64,000 nucleotides of DNA from Candidatus Zixiibacteriota bacterium (GCA_017999435.1 JAGNLV010000004.1:372001-436000), one strand, 5' to 3'. Shown: positions 34,815 to 44,467, counted from the first letter of the stretch. The notes: generated by a model from the letters alone, not told the origin. A program made the numbers and translations.

Positions 34815-36473
34815 CTATTGGTACAGGTACCGCTTCACCTTCTTGGAGGACGTCTTTTCCAGTTCTTTCTCCCGTATCTCGCACCCGGTGATTCGCTTGT
34901 ACGCCGCCACGCGGTTGTTGACGTCCTGCACCGTGTCCTCGATCGCCTGCCGCACCCGGTCGGCGTCCGGGTTTTCCGGATCGATCCCGAGTTCGGCGGC
35001 AAGGTTGTCGAGCGCGGGCACGATGATCGCCCGCACTTCCTCCCCCTGCTTGCCCGCCTTCGCTCTCCCGAACACCACGCACTCCTGCACCCGGCCCGAG
35101 GCCAGCAGCTGCTCCTCGAGCTCTTCGGGATAGATGTTTTTCCCCGCCGCCGACACGATCACGTTCTTCTTCCTCCCCGTGATCCATAGGTGGCCATGGC
35201 GGAAGCGCCCGAGGTCGCCGGTAAAGAGCCATCCGTCGCGCATGAGCGCCGCGGTCGCCTCGGGATTGTCCCGGTAGCCGATGGTATTGGCCTCGCTGCG
35301 GACCGTGATTTCGCCGACACCCGACTTGTCGGCGCCCTCGATACGCACTTCCACGTTGCGCAGCGGGGGCCCAACCGACCCGAAGCGAATGTTGTCGGGC
35401 CGGTTGACCGAGATCACGGGCGAGCACTCCGACATGCCATACCCTTCCATAAAATCGAATCCGATGAGGTTGAAGAAGCGGGTGATGGCCGCCGGCATGG
35501 CCGCCCCGCCGGAGACGAACATCCGGATCGAGTCCAGCCCGGCTTTCGCCCGCAGCGGCGCGAAGAGTTTCTTGCCCAGCTTGATCCCGACCTGCCACGC
35601 CGCGCCCGAGGCGGCGTACATTGTCCGGAAGGCCGCCCGCCGACCCGGCGGCGCCGCTGCGATCCCCCGCCGGATCGAATGGTACATCTTTTCGAACAGG
35701 AGCGGCACCCCGCACATGACGGTCGCCCGGCTGCGGCCGATATCTTCAAGTATTTCTTTTGACCGCAGCGCGCGCGCGTAGACGACCGTGCAGCCGGTCA
35801 TGAGCGGGGTGAGCAGTCCGCAGGTCATTTCGAAAGTGTGGTGCAAGGGCAGCACCGACAGGAAAACGTCGCTCTCGTCGAACCGCAGCGAGTCCTGGAT
35901 CGCGCCCAGGTTGGCCAGCAGGTTGCGATGGGTGAGCTGCACTCCCTTCGGCGTCCCGGTCGTGCCGGAGGTATAGATGAGCACAGCCACGTCCGCCGGC
36001 GCGGCCGCCCCGCTTTCCGCCGGGTCCGGGGAGGGGCCCCCGGCCTCCCACACGCCCTCCAGCGGGATGACCGTCACGCCGGGCAGTTCCCGGGCCGGCT
36101 TGTCAAAGGCCCGCGAGGCCACAACCCGCGCCAGACGGCAGTGGCCGGCCAGATAACCCATCTCCTGCGGCTTGAGAGTTCCGTCGATCGGCACAACAGT
36201 CCCGCCCGCCGCCAGGATCGCCAGGTGCGCAATTCCCCACTCGGGACGATTCTCCGCAAGCAGCCCGACCTCGGTGCCGCGGGTCACGCCCTGCGCCCGG
36301 AGTTCGCGGGCAAACCGGCGTACGGCCGCGGCCGCTTCCGCGTAGGTGTACGCTCTCCCCCGTCCCCCTTCGGCCCGGAAAGCCGTCCGCTCGGCATGGG
36401 CAGCCGCCGAGGCGAAGAAAGCCTCGGGAAGAGAACTATCAGCCCGGGCGCTGTCGCTGGCGTGGTCCGACAT
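34815..36473 (-). CDS. Long-chain acyl-CoA synthetase / AMP-ligase
   Basis: A 552-residue adenylate-forming enzyme of the FadD-type family, activating a carboxylic acid (probably fatty) with ATP to acyl-AMP and then CoA thioester. The AMP-binding P-loop YTSGTTGTPKG (167-177) is intact, followed by FMEGYGMSECSPVIS, DGWLFTGDLGRF and GRKKNVIVSAAGKNIYPEELE. The last motif holds the arginine and hinge region; the C-terminal catalytic lysine is in TSSKKVKRY. Length and the YGMSE motif match the long-chain group, but chain length is inference. It is the first gene of the four-gene minus-strand run ending with the SprT-like gene. Confidence 0.9.
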   Translation of the reverse strand: MSDHASDSARADSSLPEAFFASAAAHAERTAFRAEGGRGRAYTYAEAAAAVRRFARELRAQGVTRGTEVGLLAENRPEWGIAHLAILAAGGTVVPIDGTLKPQEMGYLAGHCRLARVVASRAFDKPARELPGVTVIPLEGVWEAGGPSPDPAESGAAAPADVAVLIYTSGTTGTPKGVQLTHRNLLANLGAIQDSLRFDESDVFLSVLPLHHTFEMTCGLLTPLMTGCTVVYARALRSKEILEDIGRSRATVMCGVPLLFEKMYHSIRRGIAAAPPGRRAAFRTMYAASGAAWQVGIKLGKKLFAPLRAKAGLDSIRMFVSGGAAMPAAITRFFNLIGFDFMEGYGMSECSPVISVNRPDNIRFGSVGPPLRNVEVRIEGADKSGVGEITVRSEANTIGYRDNPEATAALMRDGWLFTGDLGRFRHGHLWITGRKKNVIVSAAGKNIYPEELEEQLLASGRVQECVVFGRAKAGKQGEEVRAIIVPALDNLAAELGIDPENPDADRVRQAIEDTVQDVNNRVAAYKRITGCEIREKELEKTSSKKVKRYLYQ

Positions 36474-36607
36474 GTCGCCAATGTAGAATCGGCGGTGAAG
36501 CGCGCAAGGGAAAAGTCCGGTCGGCCTCTCCGGAAAGGCCCCAAAGGCAGCCGCCGGAGCGCACGCCCCGGCGGCCGGATGTCACTCTCCCGGCGGATGC
36601 CGGGGGG

Positions 36608-38707
36608 TTACTCGACGGTCACTTTGTAGGAGAGGATGACGCCCCCCCGCGGGTCGGTGTCGGTGAACGTCAGGTTGACGTCACCCGGGGCGGCGGGGGC
36701 GGTCCACACGAATCCGCCGGCTTCCCCGTTTCCGTTGGTTTCCTGCGAGATTCCGCTGACCGTTCCGCCGGAGGCGCTCAGCACGATCGTATGGTCCCCC
36801 AGCGGGTTGCCGAATCGATCGCGGATTTCCACGGAATAGCGGGCCTGCTCCCCCGGACCCACTTTTGCCGGCCCCGAGGTGACCATGCAGTTGGCCGTGT
36901 AGGCTGTTCCGGTCAACATCGAGACCGGGTAGGCCGCCATGGCCCCGCCCGACCAGTAGTACACGATGTCGACGGCTCCGATGCCGTTGTCCTGCCCCCC
37001 GGTGAGCGAGAAATCGTTCGAGAGGGTGCTCGAGGTGATTTTGACCCGTGCGCTTGACATGTTGCAGCCGTCTTCGAGCGTGCCGGCTTCGACCTGAAGG
37101 TAGTTGGCGTCGGCCTCAAACGGCGTTCCGTCGAGCACGAAATTCCCGTTGAGATCGGCCGCCGAGACCCACACGACAGCCTTGCTCGCGCCGTCGGCCA
37201 AGATCGAACCCGGCACGCCGGCCGCCCAGATGGTGTCGGGAAGGTGGGAATTGATGAAATAGCAGGTGTCCACCACCGTCCCGCCGGCCGTTTCGGCCGC
37301 CACCATGACCTGTCCGTCGGCCCCCACGCCGGCCTGCGTCCCGGAAATCCAGACAGTCGAGGCGACCCCTTCGAGATCGCGGGTGCGGGCCTCGTGCGAT
37401 TTCATGCTCCCCTCGTCGGTGGTGAAGTACACCGCCGTGTTGTCGACCACGGGATTCATGTAGACGTCGGAGACGACCGCGACGATACCGACCTCCCGGC
37501 CGACATTGTCCCAGTAGTCGATGTTACAGACGTCGGCGCCGACCACGAGGTGCGCGGGCGGACCGGCCGAGACCATAACCTGGGCGGCGTTGGAGAGGAT
37601 CGTGTCGCAGTACGCCCGGATTCGCACCGTCCCGGCCGCCGTGCCCGACTGGATTGGCGCCTGCGCCGTCCCCTGGCTGTTCGTCACGGCGCTGTACGGG
37701 CCGTACCCCGCCGTGTCGAGCCGCTCCCCGCCTCCCGGACCATCGGTGATAATGAACGAAATCGGCAGTCCCTCGGGCACCGGATTGCCCCACCCGTCGT
37801 AGGCGGTGGCGGACAGGACCGCGGTCTCCATGCCGCCGGTGGCGCGGACCGCGAGGTTGATGCTGTCGGAGTGCAGGAAGATCGAGCTGATGCGCGCATT
37901 CGGCGAGAGCTGCAGCGCCTTGTCCGCGCTGCCGCCGATCGTCTCGTCCCCGATAGTCGCCTTGACATACACCGTCCCGGCGCTGTTGCCGGCCACGAAC
38001 ACCGCCTGCGCCTGGCCGGTCCCGCCGGACACCGGGATGCTCGAGGGAATCTGCCCCATTGCGTCCCAGTTCCCGTTTCCGTTTACGTCAAACACCAGAG
38101 AGTCGATTCCGGGCGTCCAGATGCCGTTGGCGTCCTTGTCCGCGAATTTCTCCCCCGCCGCAAATACAATGGGCGTCCCGTCCGGCACCGGCTGGCCGAG
38201 CGCCTGGCGCGCCGTCACCGTCACCAGGCTTGTATCCGTCCCGTTGGCCAGGAGCAGCCCGGGCGCGACGGTGATTGCGACGCTGCCGGTCCCCTGTTGC
38301 GAGGAGGTCACCACGACGCCGGTGGAGGCGGTGCGCACTGCGGAGCCGATCTCCGTGCTGGCCGAGAGGGCGACCGTTCCCGCCTGTGCAGCCGTGAATA
38401 TGGTCGCCGCCACCCCGTCGGCGTCCGTCGCCGCGCTGGGCGGCGTGAAATAGCCGGCCCCGGCCGGTTGGACCGCGAACGTCACCACCAGATCGGCGAT
38501 CGGCGCTCCGCCGTTCCTGACGGTTGCTTCCACGACGGTCGAGGCGTTGACGGCCACCGTCGAGGGACTAGCGGACACCGTGACCGTCGGCAGCGCCACA
38601 CCGCCGCCGTCGTCGTTGTTCGAGGAACAGCCGCCGAGGAAGGCGGCTGCCCACGCCGCCGCGAGCGCCGCGAGGGCGGCGCGGCATCGAAAGATACGCT
38701 TGGCCAT
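36608..38707 (-). CDS. Lipoprotein with tandem bacterial Ig-like (invasin-type) domains
   Basis: A 699-residue secreted lipoprotein. The signal peptide ends in the lipobox LGGC (C27). The rest is a chain of about six Ig-like beta domains of the Big_1/invasin type, recognisable by repeats such as VTVSASPSTVAVNASTVVEATV, DGVAATIFTAAQAGTVALSA and GEAGGFVWTAPAAPGDVNLTF, each with the ‘extra-stuff plus VW/TT’ pattern. It is presumably surface-exposed and adhesive or structural. It lies directly downstream of pilQ but behind a terminator. No enzymatic motif is seen. Confidence 0.8.
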   Translation of the reverse strand: MAKRIFRCRAALAALAAAWAAAFLGGCSSNNDDGGGVALPTVTVSASPSTVAVNASTVVEATVRNGGAPIADLVVTFAVQPAGAGYFTPPSAATDADGVAATIFTAAQAGTVALSASTEIGSAVRTASTGVVVTSSQQGTGSVAITVAPGLLLANGTDTSLVTVTARQALGQPVPDGTPIVFAAGEKFADKDANGIWTPGIDSLVFDVNGNGNWDAMGQIPSSIPVSGGTGQAQAVFVAGNSAGTVYVKATIGDETIGGSADKALQLSPNARISSIFLHSDSINLAVRATGGMETAVLSATAYDGWGNPVPEGLPISFIITDGPGGGERLDTAGYGPYSAVTNSQGTAQAPIQSGTAAGTVRIRAYCDTILSNAAQVMVSAGPPAHLVVGADVCNIDYWDNVGREVGIVAVVSDVYMNPVVDNTAVYFTTDEGSMKSHEARTRDLEGVASTVWISGTQAGVGADGQVMVAAETAGGTVVDTCYFINSHLPDTIWAAGVPGSILADGASKAVVWVSAADLNGNFVLDGTPFEADANYLQVEAGTLEDGCNMSSARVKITSSTLSNDFSLTGGQDNGIGAVDIVYYWSGGAMAAYPVSMLTGTAYTANCMVTSGPAKVGPGEQARYSVEIRDRFGNPLGDHTIVLSASGGTVSGISQETNGNGEAGGFVWTAPAAPGDVNLTFTDTDPRGGVILSYKVTVE

Positions 38708-38790
38708 AGTCTCACCCGGTCCTTGTCTGTTTACCGTTTGGCTTTCGGCCTGCCGGCCGGGGCGCCCGCGGTCGCGCGGAGCGCCAAGGG

Positions 38791-38825
38791 AAAAGGCCCC
38801 GTCGGTTACCCGCCTGGGGCCTTTT
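38791..38825 (-). terminator. Intrinsic terminator of the pilM-pilQ operon
   Basis: A perfect 10-bp stem AAAAGGCCCC / GGGGCCTTTT (38791-38800 and 38816-38825) with a 15-nt loop, 24 bp after the pilQ stop codon on the minus strand, ends in four T residues. It could also act weakly in the other direction. Confidence 0.75.
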
Positions 38826-38848
38826 CACATTGATGCGCCGGCTCTCCG

Positions 38849-40135
38849 TTACTTTTTCATCGCCAGATCGTTCTCCACGATCGTCGGCGTCACGAAGATC
38901 ACGAGGTCGCGCACCTCGTTCCGGCTCTGGGTGAACTTGAACAGCCGGCCCAAAAGCGGGATGTCCTTCAGCAGCGGCACGCCCACTTCGGCGTCGACCT
39001 TGTCTTCCGTCGTCAGACCGCCGATGACCGCCGTCTGGCCGTTCTCGACGATCACGTGGGTCTCGGCGTTGTTGGTGTTGATCACCACGCCGTTGGGGTC
39101 GAACTCGTAGGTCGAGCGCTCCGGCCGCAGGTGCATGAGGATCTGGTTCTCGGCCGTGATGTGCGGCGTCACCGTGAGAATCGTGCCGACTTCCTCGAAC
39201 ACGATCACGACGTTGCCGGACTCGTCAAACTGCTTGACCGGGATCTTCTGGCCCATCTGAATGCGGGCTTCCTTGTTGTCGATCGTGGTGATCTCCGGGT
39301 GCGCCACGATCTTGCCGCGCCCGCTGTTCACGATGGCTTTCACGACCGCCTCGGCGTTCCAGTTCGGTCCGAGGGCGTGCACGGTGTACCGCCCGGCGTA
39401 ATCGGCGCTCCGGGCCGTAAGCACTTCGCCCGTCTGCCCGATGTTCACGTGGCCGCCGTCGGTCGCCGTCGAACCCGTCACGCTCCAGTCGACGCCCAGT
39501 TCCTCAAGGTCTTCCGTGAATATCTCCAGCAGCTGGGTCGAGATCTTGATCTGCTGGGCCGGCTGGTCGAGCTGGGAGATATAGGCGAGTACGGCATCCA
39601 TGTTGGTCGGGACTTCCTGCACGATAATCGAGTTCGAGCGCGGATCGCTCGTCGCCTGCCCGCGCACCGTCAACAGCGACTTCACGGCCGCGACGATGTC
39701 GTCCGAGGTCGAGTTTGAAATGTGGACGATCTTGGTCTGCAGGGGGACGAGTTCTTTGGTCTCGGCGAGGTGGCGGTTCTGCTCGCTCACTTCCTTGCGG
39801 TAGTCCTCGGCCGGGAGGACGCGGATGTACCCCTCCTTCTCATCGACGACGGCGAGGTTGTAGGTGCGGCCGATGATGTCCAGGGCAGTCCGCCAGGGCA
39901 CATCAACCAGCCGGATGGTCACCGTTCCCTCGACCTCGGGAGCCACGACGACGTTGACGCCGCCGTAGTCGGCCAGGAAGTTCACCACTGACCGGATTTC
40001 CGCAGCCTGAAACTGCAGGTTCTTGATCGGTTCTCCGGGCGTGCCGGCGTTCTGAGCGGCGGCCGGCACGGCCACGGCGACCGCCAGCAGTATGGGCAGC
40101 AGCCGCCGCATGAGTTTGTCACAAGCGTTCCACAT
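38849..40135 (-). CDS. pilQ: Type IV pilus secretin PilQ, without AMIN domain
   Basis: A 428-residue outer-membrane secretin that forms the channel for type IV pili. A signal peptide (about 1-25) precedes an STN-like N domain (IKNLQFQAAEIRSVVNFLAD), one N1-type domain (VPLQTKIVHISNSTSDDIVAAV with SDPRSNSIIVQEVP) and the secretin domain (about 190-425), with VAHPEITTIDNKEARIQMG, VTPHITAENQI and VPLLKDIPLLGRLF near the end. It is short compared with proteobacterial PilQ (about 700) because the N-terminal AMIN domains are missing; an AMIN domain is instead found in the next gene. ATG 40135 overlaps no gene and follows the AMIN-PilP stop by 16 bp. Confidence 0.93.
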   Translation of the reverse strand: MWNACDKLMRRLLPILLAVAVAVPAAAQNAGTPGEPIKNLQFQAAEIRSVVNFLADYGGVNVVVAPEVEGTVTIRLVDVPWRTALDIIGRTYNLAVVDEKEGYIRVLPAEDYRKEVSEQNRHLAETKELVPLQTKIVHISNSTSDDIVAAVKSLLTVRGQATSDPRSNSIIVQEVPTNMDAVLAYISQLDQPAQQIKISTQLLEIFTEDLEELGVDWSVTGSTATDGGHVNIGQTGEVLTARSADYAGRYTVHALGPNWNAEAVVKAIVNSGRGKIVAHPEITTIDNKEARIQMGQKIPVKQFDESGNVVIVFEEVGTILTVTPHITAENQILMHLRPERSTYEFDPNGVVINTNNAETHVIVENGQTAVIGGLTTEDKVDAEVGVPLLKDIPLLGRLFKFTQSRNEVRDLVIFVTPTIVENDLAMKK

Positions 40136-40151
40136 TATGCGCACCTGCCTT

Positions 40152-41732
40152 TCAGTTTTCGCTTTCGAGGTTGAGGGCGACGGTTCGACTCCAGCCGTAC
40201 TCAAATATCTGGAAGAACACGCGGTCGGTCTGGATCCTCAGGACATACCCCTTCTGGATCTTGTCCCCCTCGCGGAGGATGTAACCGTACCCGTCCTTGT
40301 CTTCAAACAGCGCGCTGTTGCCGAGGGGCGACTGCAGCACGCCCACCAGCCGCAAACCCTCGACGTTGGGGATGCGCCGTTCGATCGGGCTGTTGTACTG
40401 CTTCGTCTCGTCGATCAGCGTCTGGAACGGATCGCGCCGTCCGCCCGGTTCGTACTTGATCACCAGGCGCGTCGGGAACTCCGCCACCAGCGTCCCCTTG
40501 ATCTTGGTCGGATCGGTGGGCGAGCGGCGGAACCGGGCGGTGCCGCGGGCCGCGGCCTCGTCGGACGGCGACTCGTCGTCTGACGACTCGACCGCCGGTT
40601 CGAGATCCTCCGGCTCCGGCACGTCCTCATCCTCCTCCGGTTCGGCCGATTCCTCCGCGGTCGGCGGGGTCGGCGCCGGGGTCGCGGGCGCGGCCTGCGG
40701 GGTCACCGTCGCCGTGCTCGCCAAGGGCTTGGGCGCAGGCGGCGGGGCTGTCGGCGAGGGCTTCGGGGCCGCGGTCACGGACGCCGGGGGCGGCGTAGTC
40801 GACGGCTTGCCGGCGGTCGGCGCCGGCGTCGCCGCCGGCTTGGCGGTCGGCGTCGGTTGCGGCGCGTTCGCCTCGGACACCCGCATCGGCTCCGGCGGTT
40901 CCGGCTTGATGTCCGGCTTCCGCGGAACGTCCGCCGTGATCGTATCCGGTTTGGCGACCGAGGGCAGCGCGGGTTTCGGCGTCGGCGCACCCGCAGCCGG
41001 CTTGGGCGTCTCCGCCGTCTTGGGCGGGGCGGCCGCTTTGGGAGCCTCGGCGGTCGGCGGGGTCGCGCTGGGCGTCTGCACCCGGCTCGGCGCCGGCGGG
41101 GCGGATTCGGTCTTCGTGGCCGCTACGGCCGCCGGCGGGGCCGCCTGCTCCGGATTGGCCAGGCTCGCCGCCCGGTCGGTGTTGATTGACTGATTCACCT
41201 CCGCCGTCGTCTTGTGCGACGGGGGCGGGGGCATGGTCGGCCGGGCCTCGGCCGGGGCCTGGGCTACGGCCGGCGGGGCCGGCTTGGCCTGCCCGACCAG
41301 CCAGGTCTTGCTCGACCAGGCCGCAAACTGCTTTCCCTCCGGATCCGGGAACGACACCGTGATCCCGGTCGCATCGGAGGCGATTTTGTACACGCTCTCG
41401 CGGGTCATGTCGAACACGAGGCGCACGACCTGCTCGGGCTGCACGGCGAACTGGCTCGTGCGGATTTTCGTCACCGGGCAGGCCGGCAGCTCGAAGAAAT
41501 CCTTCTGCCCCAACTGGTGTGTCGCCGCGAGCACGTCGACGATCACCCGGAAGGGCCGGCCGTCCTTGGCGGGCTCAGGCTGGTGCGAGAACCGGACCGC
41601 TCCCTGCACGTCGATGCGCGCCACGGTATACCCGTCCTGCCAGGTCAGCCCGACGTTCGTCACCTGGGCGGCGAACGCAGAGCCCGCAGCCAAAATGACA
41701 AGCGTGCAAACCAGTGCTACTGCATTCTTCAT
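40152..41732 (-). CDS. AMIN-PilP fusion, pilus assembly protein
   Basis: A 526-residue secreted protein. A signal peptide (about 1-21, AFA-A) leads to an AMIN domain (about 25-130: VARIDVQGAVRFSHQPEP, PFRVIVDVLAATHQLG), which in other species binds peptidoglycan at the N-terminus of PilQ. A long alanine/proline/threonine-rich linker (about 150-395) follows, including repeats rich in PKPA and TPAP. The C-terminal domain (about 410-526) matches PilP: GGRRDPFQTLIDE, VEGLRLVGVLQSP, ALFEDKDGYGYILREGDKI. PilP is normally a separate lipoprotein; here no lipobox is present. ATG 41732 follows AGTGAGG. Gene position between pilO and pilQ agrees with the usual pilM-N-O-P-Q order. Confidence 0.88.
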   Translation of the reverse strand: MKNAVALVCTLVILAAGSAFAAQVTNVGLTWQDGYTVARIDVQGAVRFSHQPEPAKDGRPFRVIVDVLAATHQLGQKDFFELPACPVTKIRTSQFAVQPEQVVRLVFDMTRESVYKIASDATGITVSFPDPEGKQFAAWSSKTWLVGQAKPAPPAVAQAPAEARPTMPPPPSHKTTAEVNQSINTDRAASLANPEQAAPPAAVAATKTESAPPAPSRVQTPSATPPTAEAPKAAAPPKTAETPKPAAGAPTPKPALPSVAKPDTITADVPRKPDIKPEPPEPMRVSEANAPQPTPTAKPAATPAPTAGKPSTTPPPASVTAAPKPSPTAPPPAPKPLASTATVTPQAAPATPAPTPPTAEESAEPEEDEDVPEPEDLEPAVESSDDESPSDEAAARGTARFRRSPTDPTKIKGTLVAEFPTRLVIKYEPGGRRDPFQTLIDETKQYNSPIERRIPNVEGLRLVGVLQSPLGNSALFEDKDGYGYILREGDKIQKGYVLRIQTDRVFFQIFEYGWSRTVALNLESEN

Positions 41733-41748
41733 CGGGTACCTCACTTAA

Positions 41749-42369
41749 TTACAGAACGAGTTCACTGAGACGTTCCGATTCCTTGACAAAGTATGTCGAC
41801 AGGCTGAACTTCGCCGTCACCGTCTCCTTCTTCGACAGGTCGGTCAGCCCCGTCTTTTCATCCTTGGCCGGTTTGTTCACCATGAGCTTCATCGCGTTGA
41901 CGTCCACACCGGACACGTTGGCGATGAAGGGGAAGTTGGCGACGTAGCCGATGAAGCCTCCGAAATCATGGTAGGTACCGGTCATTTCGATATCGAAGGA
42001 CGCCACATTATAGAAGTCCTCCGGTCGGATCGCGCGCGGCTGCACGCGCGTGATGCGCGTGCCCGTCAGCGAGGAGGCCGTGTGGAGCTGCACGAGCAGC
42101 GACGGGATCTGTTTGACCTCGGGGAGCAGGGCCTCGATTTCGTGGTACCGCTTCATCAGATCCGTGTACTCCTGCTGCAGGGCATCCAGCGACTTGGCCT
42201 TGAGCTCCACGTTGCGCAGGTTCGTCGTGATCGTCTCGAACTCCTGGCTCTTCAGCTCGATCTTGCTGTCGTACGGGACGTACAACCGCGAGTACCAGAA
42301 GTAGGCCACGATGAAGAAGGCCAGCACGGCCAGCGCGATCTTCTGCGTCTTTGAGTCTTTGAAATCCAT
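41749..42369 (-). CDS. pilO: Type IV pilus inner-membrane protein PilO
   Basis: A 206-residue bitopic protein: a short cytoplasmic N-terminus, one transmembrane helix (about 10-28), a coiled coil (about 38-80) and a ferredoxin-like periplasmic domain (about 85-200) seen in SLLVQLHTASSLTGTRIT and FDIEMTGTYHDFGGFIGYVANF. It pairs with PilN in the alignment complex linking PilM and PilQ. It sits between pilN and the AMIN-PilP gene with spacings of 12 and 16 bp. Length is typical. Confidence 0.9.
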   Translation of the reverse strand: MDFKDSKTQKIALAVLAFFIVAYFWYSRLYVPYDSKIELKSQEFETITTNLRNVELKAKSLDALQQEYTDLMKRYHEIEALLPEVKQIPSLLVQLHTASSLTGTRITRVQPRAIRPEDFYNVASFDIEMTGTYHDFGGFIGYVANFPFIANVSGVDVNAMKLMVNKPAKDEKTGLTDLSKKETVTAKFSLSTYFVKESERLSELVL

Positions 42370-42381
42370 AGCCTATCTTCC

Positions 42382-43146
42382 TCAGTTTAAGCTCTTGTGG
42401 CGCGCCGGCGCGGCCTGCTCGGTCTGCTCCGCTTCCGCCTGCGCCACCAGCCCCTGGAGTTCTTCTTCCGAAAGATAGTGCAGCTGGGCCGAGAGGACGA
42501 AGTTGTAGGCCCGGTACTCGCCGAGCTGCGTTTCCTTCGTCGACACCAGCTCCACCTCTTCAAAGTAATCCGACCGCATGGTGTTGATCATAAACGAGGC
42601 GAGGGCGTTCAGGGTAAAGGCGTACCCCTCGACCTCGACCGGCATCACTTTCGGGACGCTCGGGGTGGTGGTTGCCGGGGCCGCATTCGGCTGACCGGCC
42701 TGGCCCGCCGGTGCGGGCTGCCCGGCCGGGGCGCCCGCTTCGGCGGCCGCCATCTTGGCCGTGTCCGCCAACGGCGCCTTCTCGGTAAAGCGCGCCAGCC
42801 AGACGAACTCCGGCACGTTGGCGCTGATATCCTCGAGGATCCGGACCCAAGACGACCGGTGGCTGTCGAGGCGCTCCACGGCCGCCATCCGGGCCGAAAT
42901 CTTCGCCTTCACATCCGTCAGAGCGTCGACCAGCTTGATGTCCTTTTCCAGCATGGCGGCCCGCTGGCGCGCTTTGACGATCCCGTCCTCCAGCGAGGAG
43001 AGCTGGTTCATCTGGTACACGGTCACGCCCACCAGCATCAGCACCACCCCGGCCGCCGCGACGACCGCGTAGAGGCCGGTCTTGCCGAAGGAGAAGCTGG
43101 CCTGCTTCTTCCTGTATCCCTTGGGCAGCAGGTTGATTTCTATCAT
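42382..43146 (-). CDS. pilN: Type IV pilus inner-membrane protein PilN
   Basis: A 254-residue protein whose N-terminus, IEINLLPKGYRKKQ, is the conserved PilM-binding INLLP motif. A transmembrane helix (about 25-48) and a coiled coil (about 50-90) follow, then a periplasmic domain. An alanine/proline/glutamine-rich insert (about 130-165) and a tail of glutamine/glutamate make it a little longer than usual (about 180-210). It directly follows pilM by 7 bp. Confidence 0.9.
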   Translation of the reverse strand: MIEINLLPKGYRKKQASFSFGKTGLYAVVAAAGVVLMLVGVTVYQMNQLSSLEDGIVKARQRAAMLEKDIKLVDALTDVKAKISARMAAVERLDSHRSSWVRILEDISANVPEFVWLARFTEKAPLADTAKMAAAEAGAPAGQPAPAGQAGQPNAAPATTTPSVPKVMPVEVEGYAFTLNALASFMINTMRSDYFEEVELVSTKETQLGEYRAYNFVLSAQLHYLSEEELQGLVAQAEAEQTEQAAPARHKSLN

Positions 43147-43153
43147 GGTCGAC

Positions 43154-44206
43154 CTACCTCACCTTCCGCATGGCCAGTCCTACCGATACCGCCAGCAGCG
43201 GCGCAATTTTCTCTGGCTGGATGTATTGGAAAAGCTCCGGATCGTAGTCGATCTTCCGAAGCGGATTCGCGATTTCCAGGGGGATGCTGAGTTTGGACTG
43301 CAGCAGTTCCGGCAGGTAGGGCGTCAGCGCACCGCCGCCCGAGAGCACGATCCAGTCGATCGTGTCCACCCGCGACTGCGACTTGAAGTAGGAGAAGGCC
43401 AGCTCGATCCCGGCCAGAAGCTCATCGGAGGCCGAGACGATCGTCGCCTTAAACATGTCCTGGTCGATCGAATCGGTCATCTCTCCCTTGATCGCCTTGC
43501 TCGTCAGCTCCGGATTCAGCCGGAACTCCTTCTGCACGGCGTTGAATATCTCCCGCGTCCCGGCCGACACGTCGCGCGTCGAGTGGTAGAGGCCGTCCAC
43601 GAGGTACGTGAGGTTCGTCACGTCGGCGCCGATATTCACCAGCGCCGTCACCTTGGACGGGTCCACCTCGTAGTTGTACTGGTAGGCGTTGTAGATCGCC
43701 AGCGCGTCGTCGTCGACCACGACCGGCCGCAGCCCGCAGTCCTCGATCATCTCCATCTGCATCTGCAGGAATTCCTTGCGGGCGGCCACCAGCAGCACGT
43801 CCATCTTGTTCGCCGCGTCGTCGACTTTCACCACGTGGTAGTCGAGCGACACGTCGTCGACGTCGAACGGCGCCCGCTGTTCGGTTTCGAACAGGATGGC
43901 CTGCTCGGCCTCGGCCCCCGTCTTCTTGTCGATCGTGAACCGGTCGGTGATCACGCCGTGGCCGGACAACGAGATGACCACGTTCTTGATCTTCGGGTCC
44001 GTCTGGTCGATCAGCGACTGGATGTTGAAGATGACTGCTTCCCGGTCCCGGATTTCGTCGGCGACGATCGCCTCGGGGGGCAGTTCGCGGATCCCGATCG
44101 CGCTCACCGCATACCCCGACTTGGTGTGATCCAGCTTCACCAGCTTGATGCTGCTGGCGCCGATGTCCAGACCGACCGTGCTTTTGCTTGCTCGAGCGAA
44201 TGGCAT
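43154..44206 (-). CDS. pilM: Type IV pilus cytoplasmic protein PilM
   Basis: A 350-residue FtsA/actin-fold ATPase-like protein that binds PilN on the cytoplasmic side. Motifs: STVGLDIGASSIKLVKLDHT (phosphate 1), TALVNIGADVTNLTYLVDG (phosphate 2) and WIVLSGGGALTPYLPELL (adenosine). ATG 44206 (MPFARASKSTVGLDIG) is the natural start; the frame is open 171 nt further upstream without coding character. It opens the pilM-N-O-AMIN/P-Q operon. Confidence 0.93.
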   Translation of the reverse strand: MPFARASKSTVGLDIGASSIKLVKLDHTKSGYAVSAIGIRELPPEAIVADEIRDREAVIFNIQSLIDQTDPKIKNVVISLSGHGVITDRFTIDKKTGAEAEQAILFETEQRAPFDVDDVSLDYHVVKVDDAANKMDVLLVAARKEFLQMQMEMIEDCGLRPVVVDDDALAIYNAYQYNYEVDPSKVTALVNIGADVTNLTYLVDGLYHSTRDVSAGTREIFNAVQKEFRLNPELTSKAIKGEMTDSIDQDMFKATIVSASDELLAGIELAFSYFKSQSRVDTIDWIVLSGGGALTPYLPELLQSKLSIPLEIANPLRKIDYDPELFQYIQPEKIAPLLAVSVGLAMRKVR

Positions 44207-44410
44207 ATGCAACTCTTCGGTTAGGGGAGTGATTCTTTTCTTTCTCTTTGTATCGGCACGATCCGCCGCCGATTTATCCCTCGTCTCGCAAGGTTTGATC
44301 GCCGGCCGCTTCTTCTCATATGGCAACCTGTTCAGAGTCTGATACTTTATCGGCGGCTTCCCCCAACCCTTTACCATTATTTCCGGCCCGTTCTGCCGCC
44401 CGTGCCAATG

Positions 44411-44443
44411 AAAAAGGCCCCCCTCCGAGAGCGGAAGGAGGCC
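44411..44443 (-). terminator. Intrinsic terminator between pseudopilin and pilM genes
   Basis: A stem of 12 bp (44443-44432 with 44427-44416; two C/A positions on the plus strand become G-U pairs in the minus-strand RNA) followed by five T (44415-44411). It isolates the pseudopilin gene from the pil operon. Confidence 0.8.
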
Positions 44444-44467
44444 TCGCGGCCCGACCGGGCCATGTCT

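Noticed and set aside
40560-41270. Long valine/glycine-rich open frame opposite the AMIN-PilP linker
   Set aside because: It is the shadow of the proline/alanine-rich linker; no start signal and no family resemblance.
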